Assembly: GCA_016650115.1 (NCBI GenBank)
Contig: JAENWI010000010.1
Location: forward strand, 1-18,335
DNA length: 18,335 nucleotides
Source: Peptostreptococcaceae bacterium
GTDB lineage: Bacteria > Bacillota > Clostridia > Peptostreptococcales > Anaerovoracaceae
Reading direction: 5' to 3'
The position numbers were made by a program, and so were the translations under genes. Under the pieces are notes generated by a model, which worked only from the letters and a program-made list of their open reading frames with translations, had not been told where the DNA came from and made no database searches. Shown here piece after piece: positions 1 through 5,591 of the stretch; within the stretch, counting starts at the first letter, position 1; each line of letters starts with the position of its first letter.

Positions 1-222
1 CTGCATAGTCTTGTAACGGCATACTGAATCCTTAAGAGTCCGGGCAATAACATGATGAATTCCCGGTCTTCCGTTTGCCGTTGGTGGGCCTTCATAAAAT
101 ACAAAGGAAGGCATTCCATTTCTGGTTGTAACACATTTAGAGAGAAGATCTTCTTCTTTCCATTTTTTAGCTTGTTCCTTCTGAAATTCTGCTACAGGTT
201 TTTCTGATAAATTTTCAAACAT
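1..222 (-). CDS. ileS: Isoleucyl-tRNA synthetase, type 2 (N-terminal 74 codons, runs off the window)
   Basis: Class I aminoacyl-tRNA synthetase that charges tRNA-Ile in the cytoplasm. Only the first 74 residues are present, and the gene continues beyond base 1. The start is the ATG at 222, preceded by AAAGGAG at 229-235. Residues 40-73 show the Rossmann-fold entry typical of IleRS (FVFYEGPPTANGRPGIHHV, then RTLKD and RYKTM). The wording GPPTANG fits the IleRS2 branch better than IleRS1. The class I signature HIGH is rearranged: after Pro53 the order is Gly54-Ile55-His56-His57, so the first and third positions are swapped. An isoleucine T-box leader lies directly upstream, which supports both the substrate assignment and a housekeeping role. 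Valyl- or leucyl-tRNA synthetase is unlikely given the T-box specifier ATC. The C-terminal editing and anticodon domains cannot be judged. Confidence 0.93.
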   Translation of the reverse strand, partial: MFENLSEKPVAEFQKEQAKKWKEEDLLSKCVTTRNGMPSFVFYEGPPTANGRPGIHHVIARTLKDSVCRYKTMQ

Positions 223-239
223 TCTGTTTCTCCTTTAAT

Positions 240-277
240 ATAAAATCCCTAATTCGTAAACTAATACGAATTAGGGA
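240..277 (-). terminator. Rho-independent terminator of the ileS T-box
   Basis: A perfect 13-bp inverted repeat (arms 246-258 and 265-277, loop AACTAA in transcript-complement coordinates 259-264) is followed on the minus strand by TTTTATATT. The 5' arm begins just after the T-box motif, so it competes with the antiterminator. It sits between the T-box and the ileS ribosome binding site, as expected for transcription attenuation. Confidence 0.92.
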
Positions 278-478
278 CGATTATCAAACCGCGGTACCAC
301 CCTAGTTGCAGTTTCCCGCCACTTTATTTTGTTATTTAAGCTCCAAAGTGATTTTCAATATACATTGCACCGGCAGCTTCTCAGCTGTTGCTGCCTCTCT
401 GTAAGAGCATCTAATATATCTACTACCTTTTTCAACGCTTTACCTATTAATTTATATAATATATTCAAACATATATCA
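240..478 (-). promoter_or_regulatory. T-box leader, Ile-specific, controlling ileS
   Basis: Untranslated leader that senses uncharged tRNA-Ile and allows readthrough into ileS. On the minus strand it carries the hallmark T-box AGGGTGGTACCGCGG (289-303). Its UGGU bulge matches the ACCA end of a tRNA with discriminator A, as tRNA-Ile has. A GC-rich stem I hairpin lies at about 371-394 (GGCAGC pairing with GCTGCC, with GCTGAGA in its loop). The likely specifier codon ATC sits at 350-352 in the context GAAAATCAC, before TTTGGAGC. An antiterminator and a competing terminator follow. The 5' end (about 478) is inferred from the promoter. I assigned specifier and stems by eye without folding; the T-box motif itself is certain. 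Confidence 0.95.
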
Positions 479-484
479 TTTCAC

Positions 485-513
485 ATTTTATACATATATC
501 TGTCTTATGTCAA
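485..513 (-). promoter_or_regulatory. Sigma-A type promoter for ileS leader
   Basis: Read on the minus strand: TTGACA at 508-513 (perfect -35), a 17-base spacer, then TAAAAT at 485-490 (-10, one mismatch). Transcription would start near 478, about 255 bases upstream of the ileS ATG, which gives the T-box leader its length. The -35 box lies 6 bases past the stop codon of the upstream NYN gene, and no terminator separates them, so some readthrough from that operon is possible. Confidence 0.85.
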
Positions 514-519
514 GATTTT

Positions 520-1242
520 TTACTTACGCCTTATGTAATACGCCTTTCCCTTCATTTTCATTTCAACTACCGGGATGGCAGAAATAAGACTTGAAAGCTT
601 AGCGTATCCATAATTTCTTGTATCAAAATCCGGTTGTCTCTTCACAAGCATGTTACCAAGTGCAGATAAGTGAACCCATCCTGCTTCATCTGACATGTCA
701 GCAATCAGTGCTAATATCACATTTGTAATTTCTTTTAATTCTTTTGGAACGGTTGCAATGTTTGTCGCTGAATTTGGTGTAGTCTCAATCTGAATCAAAG
801 ACTCAAGATACTTAAACTGCTCGCAGGCTACAATAAATGGATTTGGCGTTTTCTTCTCACCCATCCCCACAACATACATGCCGGCTTCTCTTAATCTGAC
901 TGCTAATTTAGTAAAATCACTGTCACTGGAAACAATACAAAAACCATCGACATTTTCAGAATATAAAATATCCATCGCATCGATAATCAACGCTGAATCT
1001 GTTGAATTTTTCCCTGTCGTATACCCATATTGCTGTATTGGTGTAATGGAGTAATTCAAGAGCACTTCCTTCCACGAATTCTGCCTTGTATTTGTCCAAT
1101 CTCCATATATTCTTTTATAAGTTAAAATACCATGCTTTGTTAATTCTTCAAAAATATATTTAATATACTTTTGTGATACATTATCTGCATCAATCAAAAC
1201 TGCTATTCTTCTTTCTTCCACATTATTGTTGATTCTTCTCAT
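520..1242 (-). CDS. NYN-domain (PIN-like) protein with C-terminal OST-HTH/LOTUS domain
   Basis: A 240-residue cytoplasmic protein of the LabA-like NYN class. Residues 12-145 form the NYN domain, a PIN-like metal-dependent nuclease fold. Its acidic positions are visible as LIDADN (Asp18, Asp20), KNSTDSALIIDAMD (Asp82, Asp88) and SSDSDF (Asp107, Asp109). Residues about 170-238 match an OST-HTH/LOTUS winged helix, typically an RNA-binding module (GWVHLSALGNML, then FDTRNYGYAKLSSLI). The combination suggests an RNA-processing or RNA-regulating protein, but its target is unknown. The start ATG has AAAGGAG close upstream. It is the last gene of the PPTase-EamA-recX-dapB operon, 9 bases after dapB, and abuts the ileS promoter. 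All the acidic residues expected for catalysis seem present. Domain calls are confident; nuclease activity is inference. Confidence 0.88.
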   Translation of the reverse strand: MRRINNNVEERRIAVLIDADNVSQKYIKYIFEELTKHGILTYKRIYGDWTNTRQNSWKEVLLNYSITPIQQYGYTTGKNSTDSALIIDAMDILYSENVDGFCIVSSDSDFTKLAVRLREAGMYVVGMGEKKTPNPFIVACEQFKYLESLIQIETTPNSATNIATVPKELKEITNVILALIADMSDEAGWVHLSALGNMLVKRQPDFDTRNYGYAKLSSLISAIPVVEMKMKGKAYYIRRK

Positions 1243-1251
1243 TTTTCTCCT

Positions 1252-2004
1252 TTACTTGTCCATAACGACATCTTCCATAAGATATAACCCTGGACCTTTA
1301 CTGCTTAAATATTCTATAGCCTTGCATGCACCTTCTGCATAACATTCCCAATTATAAGCATGATGTGTAATTTCAAGTCTTTCTCCCATACACCCGAACA
1401 TAACGGTGTGGCTGCTGGGAATATCTCCAGCTCTTATTGAATGAAAGGAAACTGTGTCATTTGTCTCTGCGGCCTTTTCAATTATGCTTGCCATTTCCTT
1501 GGCAGTGCCACTGGGTGCATCTTTTTTACCTGCACTATGCATATCAATAATCGCTATATCTGCCATGCCATTCAAATCTTTAGCAGCTTCGCTCAATAGT
1601 TTGTTCATTACATTTACAACGTATGATGTATTTGCTGCCTTCAGTAATGGTATTTTTTTTGCTGCTGCGTTTATTATTTTTACTTCTTCCTCATCAAACC
1701 CGGTAGTTCCACAGATAAACGCCTTATTATGCTTTATCGCAAGGTCAATCACTTTCATAGAACAGTCAACAGTTGAAAAATCAATAATCATATCGCATTC
1801 TTTTATGATTTCTTCTAAATCATCATAAACTTTAACGCCCAACGGGTTTGGAAGCCCAGCTGCAACACCTAAATCCAACCCAATATAATCTCTGCCCTTA
1901 GATGCCAGCCCGCCAATGATTTCAATCATCGGCTTTTTAGCGGCTGCCCTTACAATAAGTTTACCCATGTTTCCTTTTGGCGCAGTAATTATTATCTTAA
2001 TCAT
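1252..2004 (-). CDS. dapB: 4-hydroxy-tetrahydrodipicolinate reductase (divergent DapB)
   Basis: Likely reduces the dihydrodipicolinate precursor with NAD(P)H in the diaminopimelate/lysine pathway. It is 250 residues, a normal length. The N-terminal Rossmann motif is degenerate: APKGNMG at 8-14 has Ala where the first Gly of GxxGxxG is expected. Further family marks are GTTGF (99-103), the active-site stretch with His156 and Lys160, DAPSGTA (162-168) and GERLEITHHA (207-216). The usual paired HH is here H-S, but the catalytic first His and the Lys four residues later are kept. SSH replaces the usual G-x-H before the TVMF strand. It overlaps recX by 8 bases and has no dapA or lysC nearby. A substrate-shifted DapB relative remains possible, but the motif set favours true DapB. 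Confidence 0.82.
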   Translation of the reverse strand: MIKIIITAPKGNMGKLIVRAAAKKPMIEIIGGLASKGRDYIGLDLGVAAGLPNPLGVKVYDDLEEIIKECDMIIDFSTVDCSMKVIDLAIKHNKAFICGTTGFDEEEVKIINAAAKKIPLLKAANTSYVVNVMNKLLSEAAKDLNGMADIAIIDMHSAGKKDAPSGTAKEMASIIEKAAETNDTVSFHSIRAGDIPSSHTVMFGCMGERLEITHHAYNWECYAEGACKAIEYLSSKGPGLYLMEDVVMDK

Positions 2005-2482
2005 TGTTCCCTCTGCTTCTCTTCATAAGTATTCCCATTACTTTATATACTACATCTGTTGAATATCCAAGGGTTGAAAGCCTCCGGCCAACCTTAGCAA
2101 GCATCTTTTCAGTGATTTCCTGATTGCTTAAAGCTTTTTCACCTTGATATAATGCTCTTTCCATCTCTGAAACGCTCAATAGCTCCCCTTCTGCCTCTTC
2201 ATCGATCATGGCCTTTTCAATTATTTGTCTGTCTACTCCTTTATGTACTAATTCTAATTTTATTTTTTCTTTACCCTTCCCTTTGCCAGCCGAATATGGC
2301 ATATATTTCCTGCAATAATTATAATCATCTAAATACTTTAATTCAAGTAAATCAGAGACGACCTTGTCAATTTCTATTTGTTCAAATTCCTTCTCTTTCA
2401 GATGTTTTATCATTTCATATACAGTATGATCTCGATAAGTTAAATATTTTAATGCCATATCTTTTATGTCTTTAGCACTCAT
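1997..2482 (-). CDS. recX: Regulatory protein RecX
   Basis: Small helical protein that binds RecA filaments and modulates recombination and SOS induction. It is 161 residues with the tandem three-helix repeats of RecX. The first repeat is recognisable in ALKYLTYRDHTVYEMIKHLK (10-29), followed by KVVSDLLELKYLDDYNYCRKYM (about 40-61). A second repeat covers about 68-95 and a third about 125-155. The start ATG overlaps the stop of the EamA gene as ATGA, with GAAGGAG just upstream, so translation is probably coupled. recA is not in the window. The neighbouring genes are not DNA-repair genes, so the operon looks functionally mixed. Confidence 0.88.
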   Translation of the reverse strand: MSAKDIKDMALKYLTYRDHTVYEMIKHLKEKEFEQIEIDKVVSDLLELKYLDDYNYCRKYMPYSAGKGKGKEKIKLELVHKGVDRQIIEKAMIDEEAEGELLSVSEMERALYQGEKALSNQEITEKMLAKVGRRLSTLGYSTDVVYKVMGILMKRSRGNND

Positions 2483-3405
2483 AGTTGTTCTCCTTCAATA
2501 ATGTTACTTTTTTTCTTCCCAAAAGCACTTACTCCAATTACTCCCAAGATAATTAATCCAGTACATATTATATGATATAATTCTAAAGGCTCCTTTAAGA
2601 TAACCATTCCTGCAATTAATGATATAGCTGTTGACAGATTCCCAAATATTGTAGCCTGCACTGCTTCCATGTTTGCCAACATATAACTGATTAGAAATGC
2701 AGTTATTAGAGTGCAGAAAATACCAAGATATGCGGAAGCAAATATAAACCCCGGATTTTTTAATACCATGAAATAATTTATAATATTATTATTGATTATA
2801 CCCACAATTATTGTAGTAAAATTAAATAATATAAACCCAATCAGTGTAATAGCAAAAGAAATCTCCATTGGCGAATATTTACTTCTGACATACCTCATAT
2901 ATACATTGCTGACAGCCATGGAAGTACTTGAAATCAACAGTAGGATAATCCCTATTATGTTAGCATTAATTTCATTTGCATTCAAAAGAATCATAACAAT
3001 TAAAGCACCTACTGAAACTAATACAAATATATTCTGTATAAAAGTAGAAATTTCTCCAAGAAATACGGTGGCAATTATTTTTGCAATAATTGGAACAAGT
3101 GCGAAAATAATGCCACTGACAATTGATGTCGTATAAATCAAACCCATTGCCTGCAATATTATAAATCCAATATAAAAGAAGGCAGTATAAAGCAGATTTT
3201 TCTTTTCCTTATGCTTGAAACTGATATGTTTGCCTTTTAAAAGTACTATGGTAAGTGCTCCTAAAAAAGCGAAATTATACCGATACGTTAATATTTCCAA
3301 TGTAGTAGCAACACCAATCATACTTTTTACACTAATAAAGCTAAAACCAACAAGTGCTGAAAACAGTAATGCTGCACTGTATATTTTTATAAGTCTCTTA
3401 TCCAT
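2479..3405 (-). CDS. EamA/DMT-family membrane transporter
   Basis: A 308-residue polytopic membrane protein of the drug/metabolite transporter superfamily, with two EamA repeats and about ten hydrophobic segments. The repeat pattern is visible as LEILTYRYNFAFLGAL near the start, LGEISTFIQNIF at the end of repeat 1, and VILKEPLELYHIICTGLIILG near the end of repeat 2. Substrate cannot be predicted; amino acids or metabolites are usual for the family. I place the start at the ATG at 3405 because AAAAGGA lies 6-11 bases upstream. An in-frame ATG at 3438 would add 11 residues but has no ribosome site. With the chosen start it overlaps the end of the PPTase gene by 19 bases, and its stop overlaps recX by 4. 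Confidence 0.88.
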   Translation of the reverse strand: MDKRLIKIYSAALLFSALVGFSFISVKSMIGVATTLEILTYRYNFAFLGALTIVLLKGKHISFKHKEKKNLLYTAFFYIGFIILQAMGLIYTTSIVSGIIFALVPIIAKIIATVFLGEISTFIQNIFVLVSVGALIVMILLNANEINANIIGIILLLISSTSMAVSNVYMRYVRSKYSPMEISFAITLIGFILFNFTTIIVGIINNNIINYFMVLKNPGFIFASAYLGIFCTLITAFLISYMLANMEAVQATIFGNLSTAISLIAGMVILKEPLELYHIICTGLIILGVIGVSAFGKKKSNIIEGEQL

Positions 3406-3950
3406 ATATTTTCCTTTTCGCTTGAACAAACGTAACATTCATAATGCTCACTTACTTTAATCTTTTGGAAAGTGCATTTAATTGGAATTTCCGTAGCATC
3501 TATAATTTTCCCATTTTTTACTACTGAAAACTTATTTAACCCATAAGAAATCCCTTCACCGGTGAATTTTACAAAAGATTCTTTCATTGACCATATTTGA
3601 AAAAAACTATTTGTACCGTTCACTATCAGGAATTCCAACTCCTCCGTTGCAAAAAAACGTTTTGCGATTTCCATGATTTTGGCTGCTCTTTCAGCTTGAA
3701 TATCAATTCCTGATTTTCTTATACCCATTGTGCATACCCAGATATTCATTGAATGGCTGATTGAAAACTCTAATGGTATTCTATTGAAATATGGTTTCCC
3801 TTTTTCTGTTTTACAGATTTCTTCTTTATCAATTTTCTCTAATGACAATCCCATGGCATATTCTATATTATATAGTTTCAATGCTTTTTTAAGCATAGTT
3901 TCACTGGGCATATATTTATTTTTTTCTCCTTCATATAAATATATATTCAC
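3387..3950 (-). CDS. Sfp-type 4'-phosphopantetheinyl transferase
   Basis: Transfers phosphopantetheine from CoA to a serine of a carrier protein (fatty-acid, peptide or polyketide synthesis). From the GTG start it is 187 residues, short for the Sfp group. Family motifs are FSISHS (62-67), GIDIQ (81-85, Mg-binding Asp83) and WSMKESFVKFTGEG (120-133, with Glu124 and Lys128). Gln85 stands where Sfp has a metal-binding Glu, as in some family members. GTG at 3950 is chosen because AAAGGAG lies 5 bases upstream; an upstream ATG at 3998 lies inside a terminator hairpin and is rejected. No synthase genes are nearby, so it may serve as a general or housekeeping transferase. Its gene begins just after the yerC terminator. 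Confidence 0.9.
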   Translation of the reverse strand: MNIYLYEGEKNKYMPSETMLKKALKLYNIEYAMGLSLEKIDKEEICKTEKGKPYFNRIPLEFSISHSMNIWVCTMGIRKSGIDIQAERAAKIMEIAKRFFATEELEFLIVNGTNSFFQIWSMKESFVKFTGEGISYGLNKFSVVKNGKIIDATEIPIKCTFQKIKVSEHYECYVCSSEKENIWIRDL

Positions 3951-3964
3951 AGTGTCTCCTTTAA

Positions 3965-3993
3965 CAAAAAAGAACGCCAAACGTCTGACGTTC
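3965..3993 (-). terminator. Intrinsic terminator after yerC
   Basis: On the minus strand GAACGTCA pairs with TGGCGTTC (8 bp including one G-U pair, loop GACGTT), followed directly by TTTTTT. It starts 15 bases after the yerC stop codon and ends about 15 bases before the PPTase GTG, leaving no room for a promoter between it and that gene. Confidence 0.88.
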
Positions 3994-4007
3994 AACAATA
4001 AGCATAT

Positions 4008-4298
4008 TTATTTCATCCTTGCTATAATTCTTTGATAACCTTCTGCACCATAAACTAAACATTTATTAATTCTGCTTATGGTTGCCGTACTTGCTTTTGT
4101 TATCTCTTCTATTTCACTATATGTTTTTTTCTCAGAAAGCAGCTTGGCGACTTCCAATCTTTGTGAAAACGCATGTATCTCATTTATTGTACAAAGATCT
4201 TCAAAGAACCTGTAACAGTCCTCCTCATCCTTCAACGATAATACAGCTTTGAATAAATCATCTATCTCAGGTTTTTTGAATTTGGAATCATAGCTCAT
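4008..4298 (-). CDS. YerC/YecD family TrpR-like repressor
   Basis: A 96-residue DNA-binding protein of the TrpR superfamily (YerC/YecD branch). The N-terminal helices carry the family pattern DLFKAVLSLKDEEDCYRFFE (16-35) and LCTINEIHAFSQRLEVAKLL. A helix-turn-helix lies at about 58-83, in TYSEIEEITKASTATISRIN. The start is the ATG at 4298 with GAAAGGAG immediately upstream; an in-frame start at 4319 lacks a ribosome site. It has its own promoter and is followed by an intrinsic terminator, so it is a single-gene unit with possible leakage into the PPTase operon. The ligand and regulon are unknown; TrpR itself responds to tryptophan, but this branch is not established to do so. Auto-regulation through the repeat near its start site is speculative. 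Confidence 0.9.
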   Translation of the reverse strand: MSYDSKFKKPEIDDLFKAVLSLKDEEDCYRFFEDLCTINEIHAFSQRLEVAKLLSEKKTYSEIEEITKASTATISRINKCLVYGAEGYQRIIARMK

Positions 4299-4314
4299 AT
4301 TGTTTCTCCTTTCA

Positions 4315-4330
4315 AGCACTTTAGCACTTT
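4315..4330. repeat. Perfect tandem 8-mer near the yerC transcription start
   Basis: The octamer AGCACTTT occurs twice head to tail at 4315-4322 and 4323-4330. It begins just downstream of the predicted yerC transcription start (about 4332) and upstream of its ribosome site. The position would suit an operator, but two copies of 8 bases could also arise by chance or slippage. Confidence 0.6.
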
Positions 4331-4338
4331 ACAGTATG

Positions 4339-4367
4339 ATTATATCACTGTCAATTTCACCAGTCAA
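4339..4367 (-). promoter_or_regulatory. Sigma-A type promoter for yerC
   Basis: Read on the minus strand: TTGACT at 4362-4367 (-35, one mismatch), 17-base spacer, TATAAT at 4339-4344 (perfect -10). Start of transcription near 4332, about 34 bases before the yerC ATG. It lies in the short gap between ctpA and yerC; no clear terminator for the ctpA operon is seen in that gap. Confidence 0.88.
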
Positions 4368-4386
4368 TATGTGAACGAATCCTCTA

Positions 4387-5568
4387 TTATTTTTTTAACA
4401 ATTCAATCGCTTTTTCCAACTGATAATCTTTTAAATCATTTTCAACTAAATTTACAACATTATCTGGAGTTATTCCCACCTTGTCTATTCTTTTTCCATC
4501 CGGTGCAAAATATTCCATGATTGTTATCCTCATATAATCATCTTTACTGACTTCTGCTACAGTTTGTATAATTCCTTTTCCATAGGTTTTAGTTCCTACA
4601 ATAGAACCAGCCTTATGATATTTTATTCCTGCCACAAGAATTTCCGAAGTGCTTGCAGTGCCTTCGTTTACCAACACAACGTAAGGTAACTTTGTTTTAC
4701 CTGATACGGATTTATAGTAGGTTCTGTCTTTCTTATAATCTTCTGTATAAGCTATAACACCTTCATCAGTTAATAGATCCGCTATTTCCACTCCACTTTC
4801 AACAATTCCTCCGCCATTATCACGAAGATCAATTATTAACGATGCTACACCTTTCATTTCTAAAGCTCTTAGTTCTTTTTCGAAATCTTTCCCAGTATTT
4901 ATTTCAAATGACTTTATATCAATATATCCTATGTTTCCTTCTATCACTTTTGACGTAACAGATTCAAGTTCAATATTTGCTCTTATAATTATCACTTCTT
5001 TTGTTATATCATTTCTGACAAATGTGACCTTAACCTTAGTTCCGACATTTCCTCTTAATGCGGTTGCGGCCTCTTGAAGCTGGCTTCCATCGTATTCAAC
5101 ACCATCTACCTTTAATATGGCATCTCCACTCTTCAACCCCGCTTTATATGCCGGCGACTCTTTCACAGTGCTTACTATTTCAACATGATTGTCTTTAACA
5201 GTAACGGTAACCCCAATACCTTGCAGTTGTCCTGTTGTCATAATCTTCAAAGAATCGTAATCCTCTTTGGTCAAATAATTAGTATAAGGATCCCCTACTC
5301 CATCGAAAAGGCCCCTTTTCATTCCAAGAATCAAGTCTTCTTCCTTCACATTATAAAGAGACATTTCTTCTATTTTTTGTTTCAGGAGATCTACATCCTG
5401 ATATGTTTTTTCTAAATCCTTTAAATTAGCAAATTCCGACTTTGATATCAGAACTTGTCCTGTTAATTGTTCTCCTCCAAAATATATTAAAGAAGTCCCT
5501 GTAATACTTCCTACAGTGAAAAACAGAATAATCAAAAGTATTAAATTTCTTTTTTTCATTACAAACAT
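4387..5568 (-). CDS. ctpA: C-terminal processing peptidase CtpA/CtpB (S41 family)
   Basis: Membrane-anchored serine protease acting outside the membrane, 393 residues. Residues 6-30 are an uncleaved signal anchor. A PDZ domain covers about 112-185 (QGIGVTV, ESPAYKAGLKSGDAILKVDG). The S41 core follows: YIDIKSF (215-221), IIDLRDNGGG (245-254), then NEGTASTSEIL with the probable nucleophile Ser306, and YGKG with Lys331. The 25-residue Ser-Lys spacing is that of E. coli Prc, so a working dyad is likely. No C-terminal peptidoglycan-binding domain is present. GGAGG lies 7 bases before the ATG at 5568; a second ATG three codons on is too far from it. It ends the ftsE-ftsX-M23-recJ run. ctp genes next to ftsEX are known in Firmicutes, which suggests a role in wall-hydrolase or sporulation control here. 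Confidence 0.92.
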   Translation of the reverse strand: MFVMKKRNLILLIILFFTVGSITGTSLIYFGGEQLTGQVLISKSEFANLKDLEKTYQDVDLLKQKIEEMSLYNVKEEDLILGMKRGLFDGVGDPYTNYLTKEDYDSLKIMTTGQLQGIGVTVTVKDNHVEIVSTVKESPAYKAGLKSGDAILKVDGVEYDGSQLQEAATALRGNVGTKVKVTFVRNDITKEVIIIRANIELESVTSKVIEGNIGYIDIKSFEINTGKDFEKELRALEMKGVASLIIDLRDNGGGIVESGVEIADLLTDEGVIAYTEDYKKDRTYYKSVSGKTKLPYVVLVNEGTASTSEILVAGIKYHKAGSIVGTKTYGKGIIQTVAEVSKDDYMRITIMEYFAPDGKRIDKVGITPDNVVNLVENDLKDYQLEKAIELLKK

Positions 5569-5591
5569 TTATCTTCCTCCGCTAAAACATT

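Noticed and set aside
329..538. 69-codon plus-strand frame in the ileS leader region
   Set aside because: It runs antisense through the T-box and ileS promoter and has no ribosome site or family resemblance.
1454..1828. 124-codon open frame on the plus strand
   Set aside because: It is antisense to dapB, lacks a ribosome site and codes for hydrophobic low-specificity sequence. The same applies to the other plus-strand frames over real genes.
1252..2004. DapB as a dead enzyme because the HH active-site pair is missing
   Set aside because: The first His (156) and the Lys (160) four residues later, which are the catalytic pair in E. coli DapB, are kept, as are GTTG and DAPSGTA.
2005..2482. Lysine riboswitch or other leader ahead of dapB
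   Set aside because: dapB overlaps recX by 8 bases, and recX is itself a complete coding frame; there is no free leader.
3951..3998. PPTase start at the upstream ATG (3998)
   Set aside because: It lies in the yerC terminator hairpin; the GTG at 3950 has AAAGGAG at proper distance and gives the usual Sfp-type N terminus.
4331..4390. Terminator for the ftsEX-ctpA operon between ctpA and yerC
   Set aside because: No inverted repeat followed by a T-run could be found; the gap is filled by the yerC promoter.
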